Assembly: GCA_023400335.1 (NCBI GenBank)
Contig: JAEXFF010000210.1
Location: 1 to 6,679, forward strand
DNA length: 6,679 bases
Direction: 5' to 3'
Source: Bacteroidota bacterium
GTDB taxonomy: Bacteria; Bacteroidota; Bacteroidia; Bacteroidales; Marinifilaceae
Shown here: positions 1 to 6,679 of the stretch, piece after piece
Layout: the number at the start of each line of letters is the position of its first letter
Numbering within the stretch: the stretch's first letter is position 1
The notes under the pieces: model-generated
The model's database searches: none
The model's input: the letters and a program-made list of their open reading frames with translations, nothing else
What the model was told of the DNA's origin: nothing
Program-made: the position numbers and the translations under genes

Positions 1-1466
1 TTTCTGTCCTCTTATTCTGTGCATATACTATTGGTTTTGCTCAGGAAAAACCGGCTTATGCCCCGGAGATTGAAATGTTCCATAACATTTCCAGTAATGA
101 AATTTATAAATTCGTTGAAGAATTGTGTAAACCCGCGTATCAGGGCAGACAAGCAGGTTCTCCCGAATATATGGCGTGTGCGCATTGGGCAGCTAACCGT
201 TTCGTGGAATGGGGGTTAAAACCAGGAGGTGACCAAGGTAGCTATTTTCAACATTTCCCTATACATTATACGGAAATGACGGGTCCCGGAAAACTGAAGG
301 TCATTACCGGGAACGGACGGAAGAGTTACCGGATTGCAGAAGATTATTTTCCGGGAACAAATTCTTTAAACGGGAAAACGAAAGCGCCGGTCGTATATGC
401 AGGATATGGCTTGACGGCAACAGAACTGGGGTATGATGATTATAAAGGGGTGGATGCCAGAGGTAAAATTGTATTGATAGAAGGTGGCGTTCCTTGTACA
501 GACCGGAATCACAAAGATTATCAGATCTGGAACGAAAAATATATCAGTACGACGGGCAGGATAACGAATGCTCTGGAGCATGGAGCTGCCGGAGTGTTGC
601 TAATTGGAAAGACCTCTAACCCCAATGTCAGGCATCAGGGGATACTGTTCTGTCATGTGTCCGAAGAGATTGCCGGGGATATTTTAAAATTTTCCGGGCA
701 GGAACGGAAAACATTGAAAGAAAAAATCAACCGCACGTTAAAACCAGCCAGTTTCGATACCGGCTGCGAAGTTGAAATGCAGACTGAAACCAACTATAAT
801 CCATACAGTCAGACTTGTAATGTCATTGGGGTTTTGGAAGGGACAGATAAAACGTTAAAGGATAAACCCCTGATTCTCGGAGCCCATCTGGACCATCTCG
901 GGAATCACGGAGGAATATTCCGAGGTGCCTGGGATAATGCTTCCGGTTCTGCTATCCTGCTGGAAACTGCCAAAGCTTTCGGTACATGCGGTATATCTCC
1001 CAAACGAACAATCGTCTTTATCCTCTTTGGGGCCGAAGAATGCGGTATTTTAGGCTCTGCTTATTATGTTGCCCATCCCTTATATCCCCTTGCCCAGACT
1101 TTGTGTATGATCAATCTGGATATGGTCGGAGGGGGTGACGGTTTTTCTATGGGAGGAATTAAATCTTTCCCGCAACTGGAAAAACATTTTGTGGAAGTCA
1201 ACGAAAAATATATCCATCGTTATCTCAAGACTTCCGAATACCGGAAAATGAGCCCTACGGCTGTTGCCCGTACTGACGGAGCGACGTTTAACCGGGCTGA
1301 TGTCCCTGCTTTTCATACCGGAACAACCGGAAAGTACAAAAATCCGATGTATTATCATGATTTACGGGATGTCCCGGAACTACTGGATCCTGAGATTATG
1401 GAGGATGTCTCCAGGTTTCTTTTTTTGGGTATCCTGGGAGTTACAAACGATACCACCATTCAATAA
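1..1466 (+). CDS. Secreted PA-domain M28 family zinc metallopeptidase (5' end outside window)
   Basis: Probable co-catalytic di-zinc exopeptidase (aminopeptidase-like) that trims peptides in the periplasm or outside the cell. The reading frame is open from base 3 with no start codon at the edge. The codons for bases 3-74 read SVLLFCAYTIGFAQEKP and onward: a hydrophobic signal-peptide core with a likely signal peptidase I cut after GFA. The Met at base 75 is therefore internal. Numbering from that Met, residues about 90-210 resemble a PA (protease-associated) insert, and about 250-455 form the M28 domain. The M28 residues are all visible: His271 and Asp273 in GAHLDHLG, Asp287 in GAWDNASG, Glu321-Glu322 in FGAEECG, Asp349 in INLDMVG and His428 in YYHDLRD. 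By family knowledge His271, Asp287, Glu322, Asp349 and His428 bind zinc, while Asp273 and Glu321 are catalytic. The enzyme thus looks intact. Nine cysteines in this stretch are rather many for an exported protein. Exact substrate specificity cannot be assigned. Confidence 0.92.
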   Translation, partial: SVLLFCAYTIGFAQEKPAYAPEIEMFHNISSNEIYKFVEELCKPAYQGRQAGSPEYMACAHWAANRFVEWGLKPGGDQGSYFQHFPIHYTEMTGPGKLKVITGNGRKSYRIAEDYFPGTNSLNGKTKAPVVYAGYGLTATELGYDDYKGVDARGKIVLIEGGVPCTDRNHKDYQIWNEKYISTTGRITNALEHGAAGVLLIGKTSNPNVRHQGILFCHVSEEIAGDILKFSGQERKTLKEKINRTLKPASFDTGCEVEMQTETNYNPYSQTCNVIGVLEGTDKTLKDKPLILGAHLDHLGNHGGIFRGAWDNASGSAILLETAKAFGTCGISPKRTIVFILFGAEECGILGSAYYVAHPLYPLAQTLCMINLDMVGGGDGFSMGGIKSFPQLEKHFVEVNEKYIHRYLKTSEYRKMSPTAVARTDGATFNRADVPAFHTGTTGKYKNPMYYHDLRDVPELLDPEIMEDVSRFLFLGILGVTNDTTIQ

Positions 1467-1502
1467 AAAAAACGACCTGAAAAATACTCAGGTCGTTTTT
1501 TT
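1466..1502 (+). terminator. Rho-independent terminator after the M28 peptidase gene
   Basis: A perfect inverted repeat has arms at 1466-1480 (seven A then CGACCTGA) and 1488-1502 (TCAGGTCG then seven T) around a 7-base loop. The GC-containing 8-bp stem followed by a T run is a textbook intrinsic terminator. It begins in the last base of the TAA stop codon, so the peptidase gene has practically no other 3' untranslated region. The A run on the 5' side means the structure could also stop transcription from the opposite strand. It separates the peptidase from the susC/susD transcript. Confidence 0.9.
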
Positions 1503-1535
1503 GTATGATCTTTATTTTCTGATATTCTCAATAGT

Positions 1536-1549
1536 CTATTCTGGAATAG
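1536..1549. repeat. 14-bp dyad in the susC upstream region, possible operator
   Basis: CTATTC (1536-1541) and GAATAG (1544-1549) form perfect 6-bp inverted arms around a central TG. A weaker dyad, TATT/AATA at 1523-1533, lies just upstream with similar half-sites. There is no T run behind it, so it is not a terminator. A short, nearly gapless palindrome between genes may bind a dimeric regulator, but the region is AT-rich and chance is a real alternative. Confidence 0.25.
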
Positions 1550-1647
1550 GTCGTTATTGTATCCTTTACAGAAAAAAACAATTTTCAATGTATACTTTTT
1601 TCTTTTCTAGGTGTTCTATTAATAAACCGATCAGTTTTTAGAATTTT

Positions 1648-1670
1648 AACCAAACCGGCTACCTTTTGTC
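1648..1670 (+). promoter_or_regulatory. Candidate promoter for the susC/susD transcript
   Basis: Two overlapping readings are possible. First, TACCTTTTG (1660-1668) resembles the Bacteroides primary-sigma -7 element TAnnTTTG with one extra base; the matching upstream TTTG element is only a T run (1635-1639). Second, AAC (1648-1650) and GTC (1668-1670), 17 bases apart, resemble the AAC...GTC layout of many ECF-sigma promoters, which would fit the STN domain of the encoded transporter. Either would give a leader of about 35-45 bases before the ATG at 1716. A promoter is expected here because the terminator closes the previous gene, but its exact site is inferred. Confidence 0.35.
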
Positions 1671-1715
1671 GTATCTGGCCACACGGCAAAAATCGGCACA
1701 ACAAACTTAAACGTT

Positions 1716-4700
1716 ATGGAAAAAACGACCACGAAGAAAAAACGTTCCGGAATTTTCCGGCCGTTACGAGGAACGTATGTATTACTGCTTTTTATTTTTG
1801 CTTCCGTACCGGCGCAGGCTGGTAGTTTCTTGCAGGGACATCTGGTGAATTTAAACATGAGTAATGTAGGCATTAAAAGTGTCATAGAAGAGATCAAAAA
1901 ACAGACAAATCTGAGTTTTGTATACAATGAATTGGATATACAGGGGATTGGTTTGCTAAACATGAAAGCAGAAAATGAGACGGTAGAAAAAGTCCTGGAC
2001 CAATTACTGAAAGATAAACAGCTTTGTTATGAAATTATAGACAACGTCATTATTATCCGGCGGGATAACCGGCCGGTGGCTGTTACTCCCCAAGACAATA
2101 AAAAGACGATAAAAGGAAATGTCACGGACGAGAATAATGTCCCGCTTCCCGGAGTGGCAGTGAGGGTAAAAGGGACAACCGTAGGTGTCGCAACAGATGT
2201 GGAAGGGAACTATACTTTAGTATATGAAGATAACGGACATATTGTATTGGAATTCTCTTTTGTCGGCATGAAAGTTCATGAAGAAAAACCCGGTAACCGT
2301 TCGGCATTAAACGTAAAGTTACAAACGATAAGTACTGATCTGGAAGAAGTTATGGTCGTCGCTTATGGAATGACGAAAAAAGAAGCTTTTACCGGATCGG
2401 CTGTCAGTATTAATGGGAATCAGGTCATGAAAGAAGCTGCAGGGGCTGTTTCTCCGGAAAAAGCATTGAAAGGATACGTGGCCGGTGTACGGATTTCCCG
2501 GGGAGGCGGACAACCGGGAGAAACGGTAGGCCTTCAGATTCGCGGTATCGGATCTATTTCCGAATCTACAAATCCGCTGTATGTGGTAGACGGTATTCCC
2601 CTCAGTGAGGATTTTGATTTGAATAATCTTAATCCGAACGACATCGAGCAAATGACCGTTCTAAAGGATGCTGCTGCAACTTCTTTGTACGGCTCCCGGG
2701 CTTCTGCCGGTGTGATTATTATTACCACAAAGAAAGGACAGGAAGGTAAAACCCGGTTTGAAGTGACCTATGAAAGAGGCTTTTCTTCCGAAGCGATCAA
2801 ACGGCAACTGAAAGGCTATTATATGAACGGAAGTGAATATACCCAATATGCAATGGAAGGTATAAAAAATTATTATCTGTATTCACAAAATGCATTACCG
2901 GGGATGGCTGAAGAAGACCGGTATCTGGCCCTTCAGAACGATGCCCGTGTTTATGCCCTTCAGCATTTACATGAATATGCGAAAATTGTACATCCGGACG
3001 ATCCGTTGGACGGTACCTTCGATTATGAAAATCTGACGGCTGCCCAATTAGAAAAGTATCTGACATCTCCCCGGAATTATGACTGGTATAAGGCTATGTT
3101 CAAAAAAGGGTCTGAAGATAAAATCAATTTCTCTGCCCGGGGAGGCACTCAAAAAACCAACTTTTATACTTCTTTAGGCTATTTGCGGCAGTCCGGTATT
3201 ACAGAAGGCAGCGATTTCAAGCGTTTTACCGCCAGGTTAGCCCTGAATAATAAAGTAGCTCAATGGTTGAATTTTTCTGTAAACCAAGCTATTGCTTACA
3301 CGGAACAAGAATCTAAATTAGACAGTCAGGGGGCAACAGTCGGGAATCCTATTTCCAATCTGAGGGCGATGAATCCCACCCAGCCGATTTATTTACCGAA
3401 TGGCCAATTGAACCAGACACCGGGATTTAACTCGACTGATCCGAACTTTTTGGAAACCATATCACTAGATCGGGACCGTACGAAATGGTTCTCCAGTACG
3501 ACCAATTTGTCTGTAACTGTAAATATCACCAGTTGGTTGAAATTTATTACGACGAATGCTGCTGATATCCGTTATTCCCGCTATCTGCAAACCTGGGATC
3601 CCACTTCTAATCAGGGAGCGACCAATCACGGAGAGGTAAATGAAACCCGTACCTTTTATACCAATATCGTTTCTTCCAATGTATTGTCATTGACCCACTC
3701 TCTCGGATTACACAATGTCAGTGCTACGGGGGTTTACGAAGCCAAACGCCAGACTTACGACTTTCTGGACGCAAGCGGCTATAATCTTCCCATCGGCCGG
3801 TTGTTGTATATGAGCAACGCTTCCCTTCCTAATTCGGTAGGGGGATATGACAATTCCGACAGACTGATTTCCTGGGCGGCCAAACTCGATTATAATTATG
3901 ATAATAAATATTATTTGAGCGGAAGCTGGCGACGCGACGGAACCTCACGTTTTTTAGCTTCCAATCGTTGGGGAGATTTTTGGTCTGTTTCCGCCGCCTG
4001 GAATGTGACGAGGGAATCTTTTATGGAGTCCGCGCAAAGTTGGCTGGATAATCTGAGACTGAAATTATCCTATGGGACAAACGGAACCCAACCGGGCAAT
4101 TATTACAGATCCCTTTCCCTTTTCAGTATTAATAATACCTATATGTCGCAACCGGCTTATCAGGTCAGCAGCTACGGAAATCCTCACCTGACATGGGAAA
4201 GTTCTTATACCTGGAATGCCGGTATCGACTTTTCACTTTTTAAAAACCGCCTGAGGGGAACGGTTGAATACTACAATAAGCATACTGTTGACCTGATCAA
4301 TAATGCGTCTACTCCGTACACCTCCGGTTGGAGCAGTATGACTGTTAACGAAGGAGAACTACGGAATACCGGTCTGGAAATTACACTGGATTCCCGGAAT
4401 TTTATACGGGACGATTTCAGCTGGGAAACGAACTTTAATATTTCCTATATGCGGGCTAAAGTGGAAAAAATGAAAAAAGACAAAGAGAGTGGAAATTATA
4501 TTTACCGTCAGGGCGAGCATTTGTATTCCTTCTACCTGAGGGAGTACGCCGGTATTGATGCCCAAACCGGCCGTAGCCAGTGGTATAAAAATACCAAGGG
4601 AGAAGACGGCAAAACAGTTATTGACCCTAACAGTATTTCACAGGATCCTTCGAGCGATGTTGAAAAAGTAATCGTAAAAAAAGGATATCCGGATTGGTTT

Positions 4701-5180
4701 GGCGGATTAACCAACCGTTTTACCTATAAAGGTTTCGATCTGTCATTCCTGCTTACCTTTACGATAGGCGGTACTTTGTTTGACAGTCAATATACGGCAA
4801 CAGTCCGGGACGGGGCTTCGCTCGGAAGTGCAAATGTACGGTTTGATGCCTATAAAAATGCCTGGAAAAAACCGGGGGATAAGGGTACACCGATTATTAT
4901 ATATACGGATCCTTTTAAATCTAATTATACTTCAACCCGCAGTTTGCGTTCTTCCAATCATTTGAAAATTAAAAATATAAGCCTGGGGTACACCTTCCCT
5001 AAAAGATGGATCGGGCGGTTGGGTTTATCGGAACTTCGGTTATATGTAAACGGGAATGACATTTATACCTTTTACGGTGTCGATTATTTGAATCCTGAAG
5101 TAAACAATTCCGGTTCTTATAACAGTTATTCCTATCCTTCTTTACGGACGTGGAGATTCGGTATTGATATTAAATTTTAA
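1716..5180 (+). CDS. SusC/RagA-family TonB-dependent outer-membrane transporter with STN signalling domain
   Basis: This 1154-residue outer-membrane barrel imports a ligand held by its SusD partner, using TonB-ExbBD energy. Visible order: a basic N-terminus and signal peptide, probably cut after VPAQA (residue 35); an STN domain at about 41-115 (NMSNVGIKSVIEEI, NLSFVYN, VIIIRR); a carboxypeptidase-regulatory-like beta domain at about 132-202 (VPLPGVAVRVKGTTVGVATD); a TonB box, LEEVMVVAYG, at 209-218; the plug at about 222-341, with LQIRGIGS, NPLYVVDGIPL and LKDAAATSLYGSRASAG; then the barrel to the C-terminus, which ends in Phe after RFGIDIK, as expected for barrel assembly. The STN domain adds about 80 residues to the usual SusC plan and in this family is the contact site for a FecR-type anti-sigma factor. 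The start is supported by the signal peptide right behind it; the AT-rich stretch before it has no strong Shine-Dalgarno sequence, which is normal for the phylum. The frame is unbroken and all family blocks are present. The substrate is unknown. Confidence 0.96.
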   Translation: MEKTTTKKKRSGIFRPLRGTYVLLLFIFASVPAQAGSFLQGHLVNLNMSNVGIKSVIEEIKKQTNLSFVYNELDIQGIGLLNMKAENETVEKVLDQLLKDKQLCYEIIDNVIIIRRDNRPVAVTPQDNKKTIKGNVTDENNVPLPGVAVRVKGTTVGVATDVEGNYTLVYEDNGHIVLEFSFVGMKVHEEKPGNRSALNVKLQTISTDLEEVMVVAYGMTKKEAFTGSAVSINGNQVMKEAAGAVSPEKALKGYVAGVRISRGGGQPGETVGLQIRGIGSISESTNPLYVVDGIPLSEDFDLNNLNPNDIEQMTVLKDAAATSLYGSRASAGVIIITTKKGQEGKTRFEVTYERGFSSEAIKRQLKGYYMNGSEYTQYAMEGIKNYYLYSQNALPGMAEEDRYLALQNDARVYALQHLHEYAKIVHPDDPLDGTFDYENLTAAQLEKYLTSPRNYDWYKAMFKKGSEDKINFSARGGTQKTNFYTSLGYLRQSGITEGSDFKRFTARLALNNKVAQWLNFSVNQAIAYTEQESKLDSQGATVGNPISNLRAMNPTQPIYLPNGQLNQTPGFNSTDPNFLETISLDRDRTKWFSSTTNLSVTVNITSWLKFITTNAADIRYSRYLQTWDPTSNQGATNHGEVNETRTFYTNIVSSNVLSLTHSLGLHNVSATGVYEAKRQTYDFLDASGYNLPIGRLLYMSNASLPNSVGGYDNSDRLISWAAKLDYNYDNKYYLSGSWRRDGTSRFLASNRWGDFWSVSAAWNVTRESFMESAQSWLDNLRLKLSYGTNGTQPGNYYRSLSLFSINNTYMSQPAYQVSSYGNPHLTWESSYTWNAGIDFSLFKNRLRGTVEYYNKHTVDLINNASTPYTSGWSSMTVNEGELRNTGLEITLDSRNFIRDDFSWETNFNISYMRAKVEKMKKDKESGNYIYRQGEHLYSFYLREYAGIDAQTGRSQWYKNTKGEDGKTVIDPNSISQDPSSDVEKVIVKKGYPDWFGGLTNRFTYKGFDLSFLLTFTIGGTLFDSQYTATVRDGASLGSANVRFDAYKNAWKKPGDKGTPIIIYTDPFKSNYTSTRSLRSSNHLKIKNISLGYTFPKRWIGRLGLSELRLYVNGNDIYTFYGVDYLNPEVNNSGSYNSYSYPSLRTWRFGIDIKF

Positions 5181-5192
5181 AAGAGAAATGTT

Positions 5193-6644
5193 ATGAAACA
5201 GATCAAATATTTACTTTTAATCGGATTGTTTACAGGTGTTTGTGCCTGTGGTGACAAATTTCTCGACATATCCCCTTCCACCAGTCTGCCGGACACGGAA
5301 GTTATTTCGGACATTAACGATCTTAATAATTTTACAAACGGTTGTTATAATTACCTGAAACTGACCAGCGGGGCATACGGATATTATTACGACGCAACGT
5401 TTATGTTCAGCGGGGATTTGATGGGTGATGATTTTCGGGCAGGCAATACAGGTTGGTTATCTGATTACTATTCCTACAACACCACACCTTACGAAGTGAC
5501 AACTATGATATACAGCAATTTGTACAATCTGGCCTACGCTTCCATCAAAGTTTTTGAATCTGCCGAATCCTTGGAGGAATCGGAGAAAAAAGCGGAATAT
5601 CTGGCAGAAATCCGCGTGATACGTGCATTGATGTATTTTGATATGGTCCGTATGCATGCTCCGCTTCCTTCAAATTGGGGAAAAGGTAGCATTACCGCCG
5701 ATCCCCTCGGTATTTATATCGCGAAAACCATCAAAGACGATATTAGTCAACCGAACTACAGAAATACAGCCCGGGAAGTATGGGAATATATCGGTACGGA
5801 GTTGGAAGAATCCGTCCCTCATCTGAGTAAAACCAGACAGAAAGGAAGATTGGACTGGTATGCCGGCCGTGCCTTTCAAGCCAGGTATTATCTGTATATG
5901 GAAAATTGGGCGGAAGCGCTGAGAGCAGCTAAAGATATCATCGATTCCAAGGTTTTTACCCTTTACGAAATAGAAGAATACAAATCAGTATGGGTGAATA
6001 CCTTTAGCAGTGAATCCATTTTTGAGGTCAATGTATCCGAAACTGAACCGAATCAGTGGGTCTCTTTGGGAACATTGGTCGGAGGTACCCGTTATCAGAG
6101 AATTGGCACCACTGCCGATTTTGAAGAGCTGATGGAAGGGGAGCCGACGGATGTCCGTTTTTCCCTTTACGAATATGCTAAAACTTATCAATATTACTAT
6201 GCCCGCTGGAAATGGGAAGGCAGGAACGGAAATGAGCTGATTACGAGCCCCAAGATTTTCCGTCTTTCAGAAATGTATCTGATTGCGGCCGAAGCTGCCC
6301 TTAAAAGTAACGATTCCAATGCCGGAAAGTACCTCAGTGATTTACGGGAAAAACGGACGACGGTCGATCCCCGGAAATACGACAATGGCGTGACTTTGGA
6401 CGATATTCTGTATGAAAGGCGGCTTGAACTGGCCTGTGAAGGACACAGGGCCTGGGATCTTTGGCGTAATTGCAGAGAAGTGGTCCGCTGGAGGACACCG
6501 GAAGAAAAATTAGCTAAAAAACACCAGGATAATCTGGGCGTTATCCCGTTTGATCATTATCGCCGGATATGGCCCATTTCGTACACGGAAATGCAGTTAT
6601 TTCCATCGGCCGACCGCCTAAGTCAACAGAATCCGGGTTATTAA
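5193..6644 (+). CDS. SusD/RagB-family surface lipoprotein, nutrient-binding partner of SusC
   Basis: This 483-residue ligand-binding lipoprotein should cap the SusC barrel at the cell surface. The N-terminus is a short lipoprotein signal peptide (KQIKYLLLIGLFTG) with lipobox VCAC and acylated Cys19, followed by GDKFLDISP, the common SusD start; Cys17 is a poorer lipid site. Family blocks visible: a helical SusD-like N-terminal domain with EIRVIRALMYFDMVRMHAPLP at 139-159 (TPR-like helices), DWYAGRAFQARYYLYMENW at 221-239, FRLSEMYLIAAEAAL at 356-370, LYERRLELACEGHRAWDLWR at 406-425, and the ending RIWPIS...QQNPGY, where SusD proteins usually stop. Length is at the lower end of the usual range but nothing appears to be missing. 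The gene starts 12 bases after the susC stop, with a weak AAGAGA ribosome site, so the two are surely cotranscribed. Binding residues differ among family members, so glycan versus peptide cannot be decided. Confidence 0.96.
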   Translation: MKQIKYLLLIGLFTGVCACGDKFLDISPSTSLPDTEVISDINDLNNFTNGCYNYLKLTSGAYGYYYDATFMFSGDLMGDDFRAGNTGWLSDYYSYNTTPYEVTTMIYSNLYNLAYASIKVFESAESLEESEKKAEYLAEIRVIRALMYFDMVRMHAPLPSNWGKGSITADPLGIYIAKTIKDDISQPNYRNTAREVWEYIGTELEESVPHLSKTRQKGRLDWYAGRAFQARYYLYMENWAEALRAAKDIIDSKVFTLYEIEEYKSVWVNTFSSESIFEVNVSETEPNQWVSLGTLVGGTRYQRIGTTADFEELMEGEPTDVRFSLYEYAKTYQYYYARWKWEGRNGNELITSPKIFRLSEMYLIAAEAALKSNDSNAGKYLSDLREKRTTVDPRKYDNGVTLDDILYERRLELACEGHRAWDLWRNCREVVRWRTPEEKLAKKHQDNLGVIPFDHYRRIWPISYTEMQLFPSADRLSQQNPGY

Positions 6645-6657
6645 TTTTTATAAAAAT

Positions 6658-6679
6658 ATGATGAAAAAGAATATTATAT
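6658..6679 (+). CDS. Start of a further gene of the susC/susD operon, cut by window end
   Basis: Fourteen bases after the last base of the susD stop codon, ATG ATG AAA AAG AAT ATT ATA opens a frame reading MMKKNII, which then leaves the window. Two basic residues followed by hydrophobic ones are a typical beginning of a signal peptide, so an exported protein or lipoprotein is likely; such genes commonly follow susC/susD pairs. Either ATG (6658 or 6661) may be the start. The short AT-rich gap without a hairpin suggests the same transcript. Function cannot be told from seven codons. Confidence 0.65.

Noticed and set aside
75..77. ATG at 75 as the start of the peptidase
   Set aside because: The same frame is open back to base 3 and encodes a hydrophobic signal-peptide core ending in GFA-Q, so this Met lies in the mature protein.
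1571..1586. GAAAA/TTTTC inverted repeat as a second terminator
   Set aside because: The stem is only 5 bp and almost all A-T, and it is not followed by a clean T run.
1264..1641. 125-codon + strand frame crossing the peptidase end and the intergenic region
   Set aside because: It overlaps the peptidase C-terminus out of frame, runs through the terminator hairpin, and its product is low-complexity with no family pattern.
1684..1698. CGGCA direct repeat (1684-1688 and 1694-1698), ten bases apart in the susC leader
   Set aside because: The one-turn spacing is attractive for an activator site, but five bases is too short to support a call.
1646..1963. 105-codon - strand frame opposite the susC start
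   Set aside because: It is antisense to the signal peptide and STN coding region and has no recognisable pattern or start context.
5181..5192. Possible terminator or regulatory gap between susC and susD
   Set aside because: The gap is only 12 bases with no inverted repeat; it fits simple cotranscription.

Overview
The window looks like chromosomal DNA of a Bacteroidota bacterium, most likely order Bacteroidales. The main evidence is an adjacent SusC/SusD outer-membrane uptake pair, together with AT-rich translation starts that lack a strong Shine-Dalgarno sequence. The N-terminal STN domain on the SusC protein, combined with a secreted M28 peptidase nearby, is reminiscent of Odoribacter/Butyricimonas-type genomes. 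That genus-level guess is inference from style only.

Layout, all on the + strand. Bases 1-1466 hold the 3' part of a gene for a secreted PA-domain M28 zinc metallopeptidase; its start codon lies before the window, and the first in-window codons encode the end of a signal peptide. A strong hairpin terminator (1466-1502) closes that gene. An AT-rich intergenic region (1503-1715) follows, with a 14-bp dyad and promoter-like elements. Next is a two-gene cluster: a SusC/RagA-family TonB-dependent transporter with an N-terminal STN signalling domain (1716-5180) and, 12 bases later, a SusD/RagB-family surface lipoprotein (5193-6644). A further gene begins 13 bases after that (6658) and runs off the window.

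How they work together: SusD-like lipoproteins sit as a lid on the SusC barrel and capture oligomeric ligands for TonB-driven import across the outer membrane. The STN domain suggests that ligand binding is also signalled to a FecR-type anti-sigma factor that controls an ECF sigma factor, but no such pair is in the window. The ligand cannot be read from sequence. The peptidase next door makes peptides a possible substrate, but the terminator places it in a separate transcription unit, so this link is weak.

Nothing in the window is clearly a new system. The points worth a second look are the STN-type signalling with no visible regulator pair, the regulatory candidates in the intergenic region, and an 11-base complementarity between the peptidase terminator and the first codons of susC.
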